A DNA stretch of 39,819 nucleotides. Origin: Alphaproteobacteria bacterium. GTDB lineage: Bacteria > Pseudomonadota > Alphaproteobacteria > Bin95. This document shows, in pieces, positions 14,039-22,320 of the stretch. The first letter of the stretch is position 1. The number at the start of each line of letters is the position of its first letter. The notes under the pieces were generated by a model that was not told where the DNA came from, ran no database searches, and saw nothing but the letters and a program-made list of their open reading frames with translations. The stretch spans positions 1-39,819 of the forward strand of contig JAJDYL010000115.1 of the NCBI GenBank assembly GCA_022825195.1, read 5' to 3'. A program made the position numbers and the translations under genes.

Positions 14039-15490
14039 ATGCGCCTAGCCATCGCCCCGATCCTGCTCGCAGCGGCAATGGCCGTTGCGCCGCCGGTCCA
14101 CGGTCACGGTACGCCGGACAGCTTCGCCGAACTCGCCGAGAAGGCCCTGCCGGCCGTCGTCAACATCTCCACCCGGCAGACCGTCGAGCAGCGGCGCCTC
14201 CCCGACATGCCGCAATTCCCGCCCGGTTCGCCCTTCGAGGAGTTCTTCAAGCGGTTCTTCGACCGTGAGCCGGGCGAACGCGATGGCGCCCCGCCGCGCC
14301 GGGCGGTATCGCTCGGTTCCGGCTTCATCGTCGACCCCTCGGGCATCATCGTCACCAACAACCACGTCATCGACGAGGCGGACGAAATCACGGTCCGCCT
14401 GCAGGACGACCGCCAATTGCAGGCGGAAGTCGTGGGCCGCGACCCCAAGACCGACCTGGCGGTGCTCCGGGTCGAGGCGGAGGACCCGCTGCCGTTTCTG
14501 GAGTTCGGGGAGTCGGACAAGACCCGTGTCGGCGACTGGGTCATCGCCATCGGCAACCCCTTCGGCTTCAGCAGCACGGTGACCGCAGGCATCGTCTCCG
14601 CCCGCAAGCGCGACATCCGCGCCGGCCCCTATGACGATTTCATCCAGACCGACGCCGCAATCAACAAGGGAAATTCCGGCGGGCCGATGCTGAACCTCGA
14701 AGGCAAGGTGATCGGCGTGAACACCGCGATCACCTCGCCGTCGGGCGGCAGCGTGGGCATCGGCTTCGCCGTGCCGGCCTCGCTCGCCGCCCCCGTGATC
14801 GAGCAGCTCCGCCGCTTCCGCGAAACCCGGCGCGGCTGGCTCGGCGTGCGCATCCAGAGCGTGACCGAGGAAATCGCCGCGGCCTTCGAGGGTTTCGGCG
14901 AACCGCGCGGCGCGCTGGTTTCGGCCATCCTGCCGGGCAGCCCTGCCGACGAGGGCGGCCTGCAGGTGGGCGACATCGTGCTGTCCTACGACGGCAGGCA
15001 GGTGGCGAGAATGCGGGCCCTGCCGCGCATCGTTTCCGATGCGGAAGTGGGCGCGACGGTGCCGGTCGAGGTCTGGCGGAAGGGCGAGATCGTGCGCCTG
15101 GAAGTCGTTGTCGGGCGTCTGGAGGAGAACGATCCGGCCAGCGCCTCGGCGGAGGGCGGAACGAAGGAACATCCGGTCGAGGAGCTGGGCCTTGTCGTCG
15201 CCCGGCCGAACGACGAGTTGCGCAGGGAATACGAGCTCGACGAGGAAACGCTGGAGAGAGGCGGCCTGGTCGTCGTCGGTGTCGCACCCGGCAGCGACGC
15301 CGAAGAGAAGGGCATCGAGGCGGGAGACCTCATCATCGAGGCCGACCAGTCCGCGGTCGGCAGTCCGAAGGACCTGAAGGCGCGTATCGCGGCGGTGCGC
15401 GATGCCGGGCGCCGCTCGGTCCTGCTGCTCGTGAACCGCGGCGGCGACGACCGGTTCGTGGCCGTGATGCTCCGGACCGAGGCGGAATAG
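14039..15490 (+). CDS. Periplasmic trypsin-like serine protease, DegP/HtrA family
   Basis: This 483-residue protease starts with a signal peptide (hydrophobic 4-17, cleavage near 22). The catalytic triad is His109 (TNNHV), Asp139 (KTDLAVL) and Ser213 (GNSGGP). Two PDZ domains follow, about 265-355 and 380-475. This architecture is that of DegP/DegQ/MucD, which degrade or refold damaged periplasmic proteins. A Q-linker-like stretch after the signal peptide is rich in Pro and Phe, as in the LA loop of the family. The purine-rich AAGGG upstream of the ATG is the probable ribosome site; a stronger GGAGG is 17 bases away. The next gene starts five bases after its stop. Confidence 0.95.
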   Translation: MRLAIAPILLAAAMAVAPPVHGHGTPDSFAELAEKALPAVVNISTRQTVEQRRLPDMPQFPPGSPFEEFFKRFFDREPGERDGAPPRRAVSLGSGFIVDPSGIIVTNNHVIDEADEITVRLQDDRQLQAEVVGRDPKTDLAVLRVEAEDPLPFLEFGESDKTRVGDWVIAIGNPFGFSSTVTAGIVSARKRDIRAGPYDDFIQTDAAINKGNSGGPMLNLEGKVIGVNTAITSPSGGSVGIGFAVPASLAAPVIEQLRRFRETRRGWLGVRIQSVTEEIAAAFEGFGEPRGALVSAILPGSPADEGGLQVGDIVLSYDGRQVARMRALPRIVSDAEVGATVPVEVWRKGEIVRLEVVVGRLEENDPASASAEGGTKEHPVEELGLVVARPNDELRREYELDEETLERGGLVVVGVAPGSDAEEKGIEAGDLIIEADQSAVGSPKDLKARIAAVRDAGRRSVLLLVNRGGDDRFVAVMLRTEAE

Positions 15491-15495
15491 CGGCC

Positions 15496-16647
15496 GTGAG
15501 CGGGCAGGCCGCCGGGGCGATCCGGGTCGCGCGCATCCGGATCGAGGTTTTCCGCGCGCCGGTGCCGAACCCGGTGGTGGTGTCGTTCGGCTCCATCACC
15601 GAGCGGTCCATCGCGATGGTCGCGCTGGAAGATGCCGACGGCGCCGTCGGCTGGGGCGACATCTGGGGGAATTTCCCGTCGATCACGACCGAATACCGCG
15701 CGCGGCTCGCAGGCCGGCTGCTGCCGGACCTGCTGCTCGGGCGGACCGTGGACGACATTCCGGCCCATTACGCCGCGATGATGGGGCAACTGCGCGTGCT
15801 CGCCATCCAGTCAGGGGAATACGGCCCGGTTGCCGCCGTCGTCGCAGCCGCCGACCAGGCGCTCTGGGACCTGGCGGCGCGCCGCCGGGGCGTCCCCCTG
15901 CGCCGTCTGCTCGATCCCGGCGCGCGGGACCGCATTCCCGTCTATGCCAGCGGCCTCAACCCCGATGACGGGACGGAGATGGCCGGCCGGGCGCGGCAGG
16001 CGGGCCATCGGAATTTCAAGCTCAAGGTCGGCTTCGGCGACGGGATCGACCGGGGCAATGTCGGCGCGATCCGCCGGGAGATGGCCAAGGGCGAACGGCT
16101 CTTCGCGGACGCCAACCAGAGGTGGGACCCGGAGGCGGCGGAAGAGGCCGCCGGGTGGCTGGCGGATGCGGGTGTCGGCTGGCTGGAGGAGCCGATGCGG
16201 GCCGATGCGCCGGACAGGGACTGGCAACGGCTCAGGACCGCGATGCGCCTGCCTCTTGCAGGCGGCGAAAACCTGACGGACCACGGGCTGATCGACCGGG
16301 CGCTCGGCTGGCTGGACATCATGCAGCCCGACGTCGGCAAGTGGGGCGGCGTGTCCGACAATGTCGCCATTGCGCGCCGCGCACTCGCCCGAGGGCGCAC
16401 CTACTGCCCGCACTGGCTTGCCGGCGGGCTCGGGCTGCTCCACTCGGCCAACATCCTGGCGGCGGTGGGCGGCGAAGGGCTCCTGGAGATGGATGTCAAC
16501 GCCAACCCGCTGCGCGATGCGGTGGTCCGCGGCGCGCTCGACATCGAGGACGGCCATGTCCGCCTGCCGGACGGGCCGGGGCTGGGCATCGAGGTCGACA
16601 CGGGCGCGATGTCCGGATGGCGGGCCGCCTCCGAAGAGTTCGCCTGA
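15496..16647 (+). CDS. Mandelate racemase/muconate lactonizing enzyme family protein
   Basis: This 383-residue member of the enolase superfamily abstracts a proton next to a carboxylate. It has the KxK base pair Lys175 and Lys177 (FKLKVG) and metal ligands Asp205 (DANQRW), Glu231 (LEEP) and Glu258 (GGEN), followed by the CPHW segment of the barrel near the C-terminus. Subfamily and substrate cannot be told; sugar acids, muconate or dipeptides are possible. It starts with GTG at 15496, five bases after the protease stop, so both are probably on one mRNA despite having unrelated tasks. The next gene is convergent. Confidence 0.9.
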   Translation: MSGQAAGAIRVARIRIEVFRAPVPNPVVVSFGSITERSIAMVALEDADGAVGWGDIWGNFPSITTEYRARLAGRLLPDLLLGRTVDDIPAHYAAMMGQLRVLAIQSGEYGPVAAVVAAADQALWDLAARRRGVPLRRLLDPGARDRIPVYASGLNPDDGTEMAGRARQAGHRNFKLKVGFGDGIDRGNVGAIRREMAKGERLFADANQRWDPEAAEEAAGWLADAGVGWLEEPMRADAPDRDWQRLRTAMRLPLAGGENLTDHGLIDRALGWLDIMQPDVGKWGGVSDNVAIARRALARGRTYCPHWLAGGLGLLHSANILAAVGGEGLLEMDVNANPLRDAVVRGALDIEDGHVRLPDGPGLGIEVDTGAMSGWRAASEEFA

Positions 16648-16661
16648 GCCGCCCGCCGGAC

Positions 16662-16688
16662 GCCGCCCCGGGAGACGGAGGGGGCGGC
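16662..16688. terminator. GC-rich stem-loop between convergent genes
   Basis: GCCGCCCC (16662-16669) pairs perfectly with GGGGCGGC (16681-16688) across an 11-nt loop. It lies just after the enolase-superfamily gene and touches the stop region of the nitroreductase gene, so it could end transcription in both directions. There is no clear T-run on either side, so the call is tentative. Confidence 0.45.
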
Positions 16689-16689
16689 C

Positions 16690-17358
16690 TTACTCGTCGA
16701 GGAACGAAACCCAGTCCGACAGCGGCGCGCGCTCGGTGCGCAGGCTGTTCTCGACGGCGTCTTCGTCCTCGTAGCCGAGCGCCATGCCGCAGACGACCAC
16801 CTCGTCCTCCGGCATGCCGAGCACCTCGCGGACGGTCTCGTGGTAGGGCGTCCAGGCGACCTGCGGGCAGCTGTGCAGGCCAAAGGACCGCGCCGCCACC
16901 ATGACGTTCTCCAGGAACATGCCGTAGTCGAGCCAGCTGCCGATCTCCAGCACGCGGTCCACGCTGAAGACGATGCCGACGGGCGCATCGAAGAACATCT
17001 GGTTGCGGGCGTGCTGGGCGCGCATCTTGTCGGTCTCGCCCCTCTGGATGCCGAGCAGGCCGTACAGGTCCCAGCCGACCTTGCGCCGGCGCGAGAGATA
17101 GGGCTCCGGAAAGCGGTCGGGGTAGTATTTGTACTCGGCCTTCAGTTCGGCCCCGTTCCTGCCGGCGGCGAGCGCGGCGCGGACCAGCCGTTCGCGCGCC
17201 TTGCCGGTGACGACCCGCGCCTTCCACGGCTGCATGTTGGTGCCGGAGGGCGCGCGGGCCGAGACCTCCAGGATCTCGCGGACGATATCCATCGGCACCG
17301 GGTCCGGCCTGAAGGCGCGGACGGACCGCCGGGTGGCTATGGCTTCGAGTGCGTGCAC
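16690..17358 (-). CDS. Nitroreductase family FMN-dependent oxidoreductase
   Basis: This 222-residue flavoprotein has the nitroreductase start RRSVRAF (10-16) for FMN phosphate binding, the APSGTNMQPW segment (36-45) and the C-terminal GMALGYED motif. Relatives reduce nitro groups, quinones or enones with NAD(P)H, and are usually dimers. It starts with GTG at 17358, preceded by GGAGG at seven bases. That start lies 22 bp inside the end of the upstream alpha/beta hydrolase gene, so the two are probably coupled. A role in the same small-molecule pathway is only inferred. Confidence 0.92.
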   Translation of the reverse strand: MHALEAIATRRSVRAFRPDPVPMDIVREILEVSARAPSGTNMQPWKARVVTGKARERLVRAALAAGRNGAELKAEYKYYPDRFPEPYLSRRRKVGWDLYGLLGIQRGETDKMRAQHARNQMFFDAPVGIVFSVDRVLEIGSWLDYGMFLENVMVAARSFGLHSCPQVAWTPYHETVREVLGMPEDEVVVCGMALGYEDEDAVENSLRTERAPLSDWVSFLDE

Positions 17359-18206
17359 GCGGGGACCTCCATGGCGGACAGGCTTTCGATCAGGATGCGG
17401 TTTATCTCGTCAGGCGCCTCGAAGGCGGCCCAGTGTCCGGCGCCGGGCACGATATGGAAGGGACATCCGGGCTGGACCGCGCGGAACAGGGCGCGCCTCG
17501 TGTGCAGCAGGTCGCCGGCGGTGGCGTCGCGCTCGCCCCAGATGCCCTGGATCGGCAGTCCGGCGGCGGCCATCTCGCGAAGCCGCCGGGCGAGGCTGTC
17601 GCCGGCCGGAATGCTGCCGGAGCGGATGCGCGCGCGGCGCGTGTTGGCGTTCTGGAGCGCCAGCGCCACGGCGTCGATCTTCCCCGCGTCGCCGAACATC
17701 TGGACGCCCAGATTGTGACGGTGGAGATCGAGGATTTCCGCCTCGCCCATGTTCCTGTTGGGCTTGCGAAGCGTGGCCCTCGCGGCCATCGGCAGGCCGA
17801 GCGCGTTGGAGCCGATGGCGGTGTAGCTCAGCATGCGGGGCAGCATCCGCACGGCGACATGGCCGCCGACGATGCCGCCGAAGGAAAAGCCGACCAGATG
17901 GAACGGCTCCGGCGCAAGGCGCCTCAACCCCTCGGCAAGGATGTCGGCAAGGCTGCCCGCGTCGAACGGCAGGGGCGGCAGGGCGCTCTCGCCCATGCCC
18001 GGCAGGTCGCAGGCCAGCACCCGGAACCGCGCCGCCAGCGCCTCGATGTTGCGCAGCCAGTGGGTCCAGGAGCCGAAGGAGCCGTGCAGCAGCAGCACGG
18101 TCCGCCCGGCGCCCCATTCGCGCCAGACCATGCTGCCGTCGCCGCAGGGCGTCTCATGGCGGCGGGCCGCGCGGTCGAGCCGGCCCTGAAGTTCGGGCAT
18201 CGTCAT
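17337..18206 (-). CDS. Alpha/beta-fold hydrolase
   Basis: This 289-residue protein has the oxyanion motif HGSFGSWTHW (41-50), the nucleophile elbow GFSFGG with Ser108, an acid in WGERDA and the catalytic His in GAGHWAAFEAP. The organisation resembles C-C bond hydrolases and esterases such as MhpC or BioH, so it may hydrolyse a ring-cleavage product or an ester. Two ATGs (18206 and 18200) are possible; neither has a strong ribosome site. It is divergent from the TauD-like gene with 60 bp between, and overlaps the nitroreductase gene by 22 bp. Confidence 0.9.
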   Translation of the reverse strand: MTMPELQGRLDRAARRHETPCGDGSMVWREWGAGRTVLLLHGSFGSWTHWLRNIEALAARFRVLACDLPGMGESALPPLPFDAGSLADILAEGLRRLAPEPFHLVGFSFGGIVGGHVAVRMLPRMLSYTAIGSNALGLPMAARATLRKPNRNMGEAEILDLHRHNLGVQMFGDAGKIDAVALALQNANTRRARIRSGSIPAGDSLARRLREMAAAGLPIQGIWGERDATAGDLLHTRRALFRAVQPGCPFHIVPGAGHWAAFEAPDEINRILIESLSAMEVPACTHSKP

Positions 18207-18266
18207 GCTTGGTTTCGAACGGGGCGATAGAGTAAGTTTCCGCCGGAGTGATAGGGGAGGAACGCC

Positions 18267-19112
18267 ATGAAGTCCAACAGCATCGAGGTTCGGCCGGTGG
18301 CGGGTGCGCTCGGCGCCGAGGTCCGCGGCGTCGATCTCGGCGATGCGCTCTCGGATGAGCAGGTGGATACCCTGCGCCGGGCATTTCTCGACCATCAGGT
18401 GATCTTCTTCCGCGACCAGAAGCTCGATCCCGACAGCCACAAGGAGGTGGGCCGGCGTTTCGGCGACCTCAACATCCACGGCTATTACGAGTCGCTGCCG
18501 GGACACCCGGAAATCCTGCCCGTGCTGAAGGAGCCGGAGGCGACCGACAATATCGGCGGCGTCTGGCACTCCGATGTCACCTACCTGCCGGCGCCGGCGC
18601 TGGGTTCGATCCTCTATGCGCTGGAAGTGCCGCCGGCGGGCGGCGACACGATGTTCGCCAGCCAGTATCTCGCCTATGAAACGCTGTCGGACGGCATGAA
18701 GGAGATGCTGGAGGGGCTGCGCGCCGTCCACAGCTCCGACATCTTCACGAACAAGGCCCGCCGCGACGCCGCCAATGCAACGCGCACCACCAAGCTCAAC
18801 GAGGTGGACGAGACCATCGAGACCAGCCATCCCGTGGTGCGCACCCACCCGGAAACCGGCCGCAAGTGCCTGTTCGTCAACGGGGCGTTCACGAGGCGCA
18901 TCGACGGCTGGACCGCGGAGGAAAGCCGGCCGCTGCTCGACTTCCTCTACCGGCAGGCGGCGCGGCCGGAATTCACCTGCCGGTTCCGCTGGCAGGAGGG
19001 GTCGATCGCGTTCTGGGACAATCGCTGCACGCAGCATTACGCGCTCAACGACTATCAGGGCTACCGCCGGACCATGCACCGGGTAACCCTGGAAGGGGAC
19101 AGGCCGGTCTGA
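18267..19112 (+). CDS. TauD/TfdA family Fe(II)/2-oxoglutarate dioxygenase
   Basis: This 281-residue protein is a TauD/TfdA-type dioxygenase. The iron ligands are His101 and Asp103 (WHSDVTY) and His257 (TQHYALNDY), with Arg residues in YRRTMHR that bind 2-oxoglutarate. The layout is almost that of E. coli TauD (His99, Asp101, His255). TauD releases sulfite from taurine and TfdA cleaves phenoxyacetates; which reaction applies here is unknown, and no sulfonate transporter is nearby. GGGGAGG precedes the ATG. The stop overlaps the start of the cyclase gene (TGATG). Confidence 0.93.
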   Translation: MKSNSIEVRPVAGALGAEVRGVDLGDALSDEQVDTLRRAFLDHQVIFFRDQKLDPDSHKEVGRRFGDLNIHGYYESLPGHPEILPVLKEPEATDNIGGVWHSDVTYLPAPALGSILYALEVPPAGGDTMFASQYLAYETLSDGMKEMLEGLRAVHSSDIFTNKARRDAANATRTTKLNEVDETIETSHPVVRTHPETGRKCLFVNGAFTRRIDGWTAEESRPLLDFLYRQAARPEFTCRFRWQEGSIAFWDNRCTQHYALNDYQGYRRTMHRVTLEGDRPV

Positions 19113-19801
19113 TGGAACTCGTCGATCTCTCCCGCGAACTGCATCACCGCACCGCTCACCATCCGTCCCACCCGCCGGTGGTCGTGACGGTCTGGAACGA
19201 CCATTCCGAGATCAAGAGCGCCGGCGGCTTCGATTTCACCTCGAAATCGCTGACGCTCTCGCTTTCGGACCATTCCGGCACCCATGTCGATGCGTTCTGC
19301 CATTTCGATCCCGACCCGGAAGCCCAGTCGATCGACCGGATGGCGCTGGAACGCTTCTACACCTCGGCGATCTGCCTCGACCTCGGCGAGCCGCCGCCGC
19401 GCCACGCGGTGACGGTGCCGGAGATGGAGGCCGCGCTCGAAGCCTCCGGCGAGGAGATTCGCGAGGGCGATACCGTGCTGCTGGCCATGGGCGTCAACCG
19501 GCGCATGTTCGGCACGCCGGCTTACGGGCATGAATTCCCCGGCCTTGCGACGGAGTCGGTCCACTGGCTCGCCGACAGGGGGATCGGCATGTTCGGCGTC
19601 GAGGCGGTCAGCCCGGCTCCGGAGGGCGAGCTCAACTTCCGGGCCCACCGCGCCTGCGCCGAGCGCCGGATCACCCACATGGAGTGCCTGGCCAACCTGG
19701 AGGCGGTAATCGGCCGCGGCCGGTTCCGCTTCATCGGCTTCCCGCTCAGGATACGCGGCGGCACGGGCAGCCCGATCCGGGCGGTGGCGGTGTTCGAATG
19801 A
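19112..19801 (+). CDS. Cyclase family protein (kynurenine formamidase-like)
   Basis: This 229-residue metal-dependent hydrolase has the family signature HSGTHVDAFCHF with probable metal ligands His54, His58, Asp60 and His64. The fold is shared by kynurenine formamidase, isatin hydrolase and polyketide cyclases. The canonical Pro of HxGTHxDxPxH is Phe here. Both ends overlap neighbours (TGATG upstream, ATGA downstream), so it is coupled to a dioxygenase before it and a DUF1223 gene after it. The substrate is not evident; an amide or ring product of the dioxygenase is a reasonable guess. Confidence 0.88.
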   Translation: MELVDLSRELHHRTAHHPSHPPVVVTVWNDHSEIKSAGGFDFTSKSLTLSLSDHSGTHVDAFCHFDPDPEAQSIDRMALERFYTSAICLDLGEPPPRHAVTVPEMEAALEASGEEIREGDTVLLAMGVNRRMFGTPAYGHEFPGLATESVHWLADRGIGMFGVEAVSPAPEGELNFRAHRACAERRITHMECLANLEAVIGRGRFRFIGFPLRIRGGTGSPIRAVAVFE

Positions 19802-20514
19802 GAGCCGTTCTTTCCAGGGCGCTGCTCGTTGCGGCCGGCCTGCTGGCTGCCGCCAGCGCATGGGGCGGCGCCTCGAAGCCGGTCGTGGTCGAACTCTTCA
19901 CCTCGCAAGGCTGCTCTTCCTGCCCGCCCGCCGACAGGATTCTCGGCCACCTCGCGGACGAGGAAGACGTTATCGCGCTTGGCTTCCATGTGAACTACTG
20001 GGACCGTCTCGGCTGGCCGGACCCTTTCGCGACGCAGGCCGGAACGGACCGGCAATACGCCTACAGCCCGGTGCTGGGCCGCCGCAATGTCTATACCCCC
20101 CAGATGGTGATCGACGGGCGGTATGACGTGGTCGGCTTCGATGCGAAGCGGATAAAGGTGGCCATCGCCCAGGCGGAAGCGATGTCGGGCTCGCGTATCG
20201 AGGTCGGACTCGAATGGCGCGGGCCGGGGATTCTGGGCTATTCCCTGCCGGCCGGAGACGGTGCCGCGCGTATCCAGCTGGTGCGCTTCGCGCGCAGGCT
20301 CGACCAGGATATCGAGCGCGGCGAGAACGCCGGCCGGCATCTGAGCTACAGCAATGTCGTGCGCGAGATCGTGCAGGTGGCCGAGTGGAACGGCAAGGCG
20401 ATCGAAGGCGAACTCAAGGTCGAGACCGCGCAGGATGCGCCGGGCGGCGTCGCGCTGCTGGTCCAGGACAGCCGCACCCTGCGCATGCTGGGCGCAGCGA
20501 AGCTCGCTTTCTGA
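19798..20514 (+). CDS. DUF1223 family protein, secreted thioredoxin-like
   Basis: This 238-residue protein has a signal peptide (hydrophobic about 8-20, Ala-rich cleavage region near 20-25) followed by VELFTSQGCSSCPPAD, where Cys39 and Cys42 form a CxxC in a thioredoxin-like fold. This is the hallmark of DUF1223, a common alphaproteobacterial family of unknown function. It likely acts in the periplasm in thiol or disulfide chemistry. The ATG overlaps the stop of the cyclase gene (ATGA). It ends seven bases before the convergent LLM gene. Confidence 0.93.
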   Translation: MRAVLSRALLVAAGLLAAASAWGGASKPVVVELFTSQGCSSCPPADRILGHLADEEDVIALGFHVNYWDRLGWPDPFATQAGTDRQYAYSPVLGRRNVYTPQMVIDGRYDVVGFDAKRIKVAIAQAEAMSGSRIEVGLEWRGPGILGYSLPAGDGAARIQLVRFARRLDQDIERGENAGRHLSYSNVVREIVQVAEWNGKAIEGELKVETAQDAPGGVALLVQDSRTLRMLGAAKLAF

Positions 20515-20521
20515 ATCGGCC

Positions 20522-21547
20522 CTAGACGCCCGAGCGCACTTTCGGGATCACCTCTTCGGCAAGCATCTCCATCTCGTCCAGCACCATGCTTTGCGGCATG
20601 CCGGGATACTGGATGCCGAACACGAAATGGTTCACGCCGAAGCGGTGGATGTAGCCGATGATCTGCTCCGCCACCTCGTCGGGCGACCCGAACAGGAACC
20701 GGTCCTTGAGAAGGTCCTCATAGTCCTGGCCGAAATCGCCGTCGCCCTCCGGCATCACCTTGTCCTGGCCCCATTCCTTGTAGGCCCGGTATTTCGCCAT
20801 CAGGTAGGGCTCGGCGGAGCGGATGGCCTCCTCGCGCGAGCGGCCCACCACGACCTCCCGCATCATGGGCAGTTCGGCCGGCATCGGCTTGCCCGCCTTG
20901 TCGAGGGCGCGCTTGTACACCTCCATCTGCCGGGCGGTCGTGGCCACCGTGTTGTGCGGGTTGATGAACCAGGCGTCCGTCAGCCTGGCGGCGCGTTCGA
21001 TCGCCCGGTCGGCATTGGCGCCGACCCAGATGGGCGGCATCGGCTTCTGGAGGGGCTTGACCGTGCAGGCGGCCTCGATGAGCTCGAAATGCGAGCCCTT
21101 CATCGTGACCCGATCCTCGGTCCAGAGCCGCCGGATGGCCTCGAGGCTCTCGACGAAGCGCGGCACGGCGTCCTTCTGCGTCGTCCCGAACGCCCTGAAT
21201 TCCACTTCCCGGTAACCGAGCCCGATCCCGAAGATGAGCTTGCCGCCGCTCATGACGTCGATATTGGCGAAAATCTCTGCCACATCGAGCGGCTTGTGCA
21301 ACGGCAGCAGGCAAATGCCGCAGAGCAGCCGCAGGGACGGGCATTCGCCGGACATGCGGGCGAGGAACGGGACCTGCTGAAAGTCCATCAGCGGCCAGGA
21401 ACTGTAGTGAGAGCCCTTCATGATGGAATCGAACTTGAGCCGCTCGGCCGCGCGCGCCTGCTCCACCATCTCGTCCCAGTGCAGTTTCGGGTCGTCGCCG
21501 ACCGGGAATTGTCCCCGGTTCATGATCCCGAACTGAAGCGCCGTCAT
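20522..21547 (-). CDS. LLM class (luciferase-like) oxidoreductase, possibly F420-dependent
   Basis: This 341-residue protein is a bacterial luciferase-like TIM barrel. Typical segments are FGIMNRGQFP at the start, DVMSGGKLIFGIGLGYREVEF in the middle and PPIWVGANAD further on. Such proteins use FMN or F420. Here the ATG at 21547 overlaps by four bases (ATGA) the stop of a cofC-like gene whose product belongs to F420 synthesis, which makes F420 a plausible cofactor; FMN cannot be excluded from sequence alone. GGAGAGGG precedes the start. It ends seven bases from the convergent DUF1223 gene. Confidence 0.9.
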   Translation of the reverse strand: MTALQFGIMNRGQFPVGDDPKLHWDEMVEQARAAERLKFDSIMKGSHYSSWPLMDFQQVPFLARMSGECPSLRLLCGICLLPLHKPLDVAEIFANIDVMSGGKLIFGIGLGYREVEFRAFGTTQKDAVPRFVESLEAIRRLWTEDRVTMKGSHFELIEAACTVKPLQKPMPPIWVGANADRAIERAARLTDAWFINPHNTVATTARQMEVYKRALDKAGKPMPAELPMMREVVVGRSREEAIRSAEPYLMAKYRAYKEWGQDKVMPEGDGDFGQDYEDLLKDRFLFGSPDEVAEQIIGYIHRFGVNHFVFGIQYPGMPQSMVLDEMEMLAEEVIPKVRSGV

Positions 21548-22266
21548 ATAACCCTCTCCTCCCCGGCCAGGCGTGCCGGTATGTCCGTGCCGTTCAACCA
21601 TGCGAGCGCCCGGCAGGCGCCGCCCTGCGCGAGCAGCATGCGCAAATCCTCGGGCTTGTCCACATCGAGGGCGATGCCGGGCAGGCCCTCAAGGATGCGC
21701 GGCTCGATGCCGAGGCTCCGCGCTTCGGCCTTGTGCGGCTCGAAACTGTCATGGCCGAAACGGAACGGGATGGCGTCGGGCGGCGAGCAGGCCACGCAGT
21801 TGGTCCCCCGCCCGTCGGCCGCAGGCGTCATGGTCACGGCCGGGGCCGGCCCGTGAGCGGTCAGGACGCGGTCGATTTCAGCCGGCGAGACGAGCGGCAC
21901 ATCGCCGGGCAGGGCCAGGACGGTGCCGGCCCCGAGGCCGGCGAGCGCCGCTGCGCCATCGGCGACGGCAGGGCTCTGGCCGCGATTCTCGCTCTCCTCC
22001 AGTATCGCGGCCCCGTATTTCCCGGCGAGCGCCTGCGCCCATATGTTGCGGGTCACCACGAGCGTCCCCTCCAGCCGTTTCGAATCGGCGAGGGCTGCCA
22101 GGACATCCTCCGCCATCAGCCGGAACAGCTTTTGCCGTTCTTCGGACGTCAGCGCCGGCGCCAGCCTCGTTTTCGCATGTTCCGGGTTCTTGAGCGGCAG
22201 GACGCCCCAGGCCGATCCCGTCGTAACATTCCTTAACAAAGTGTGACTTGTGGAGTGGCGAAACAC
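21544..22266 (-). CDS. cofC: 2-phospholactate guanylyltransferase-like (CofC/FbiD)
   Basis: This protein resembles CofC, which activates 2-phospholactate, phosphoenolpyruvate or 3-phosphoglycerate with GTP to supply the side-chain precursor of coenzyme F420. The N-terminal nucleotidyltransferase signature GVLPLKNPEHAKTRLAP is characteristic, and LALPGDVPLVS carries the metal-binding Asp. The start is uncertain: no in-frame ATG exists. GTG 22266 has a weak AAGGGA 11 bases upstream and is used here (240 residues); TTG 22239 is closer to the family's start, and TTG 22293 is also open. It overlaps the LLM gene (ATGA). No cofD or cofE is in the window. Confidence 0.82.
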   Translation of the reverse strand: MFRHSTSHTLLRNVTTGSAWGVLPLKNPEHAKTRLAPALTSEERQKLFRLMAEDVLAALADSKRLEGTLVVTRNIWAQALAGKYGAAILEESENRGQSPAVADGAAALAGLGAGTVLALPGDVPLVSPAEIDRVLTAHGPAPAVTMTPAADGRGTNCVACSPPDAIPFRFGHDSFEPHKAEARSLGIEPRILEGLPGIALDVDKPEDLRMLLAQGGACRALAWLNGTDIPARLAGEERVI

Positions 22267-22281
22267 CCGGATATGGTTCCC

Positions 22282-22312
22282 TTGCCGATTCAACAGTTTG
22301 GAAAGCTATATT
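22282..22312 (+). promoter_or_regulatory. Possible lpxC promoter in the divergent cofC/lpxC gap
   Basis: TATATT (22307-22312) is a good -10. The best -35 is TTGCCG (22282-22287), but the spacer is 19 bases, longer than ideal. Transcription would begin at about 22319, only one or two bases before the lpxC ATG, giving an almost leaderless mRNA unless a downstream GTG is used. Confidence 0.35.
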
Positions 22313-22320
22313 AATCCGCA

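Noticed and set aside
22267..22293. TTG 22293 as the cofC start
   Set aside because: It adds residues without family similarity and leaves only 27 bp to the divergent lpxC start; GTG 22266 or TTG 22239 is more likely.
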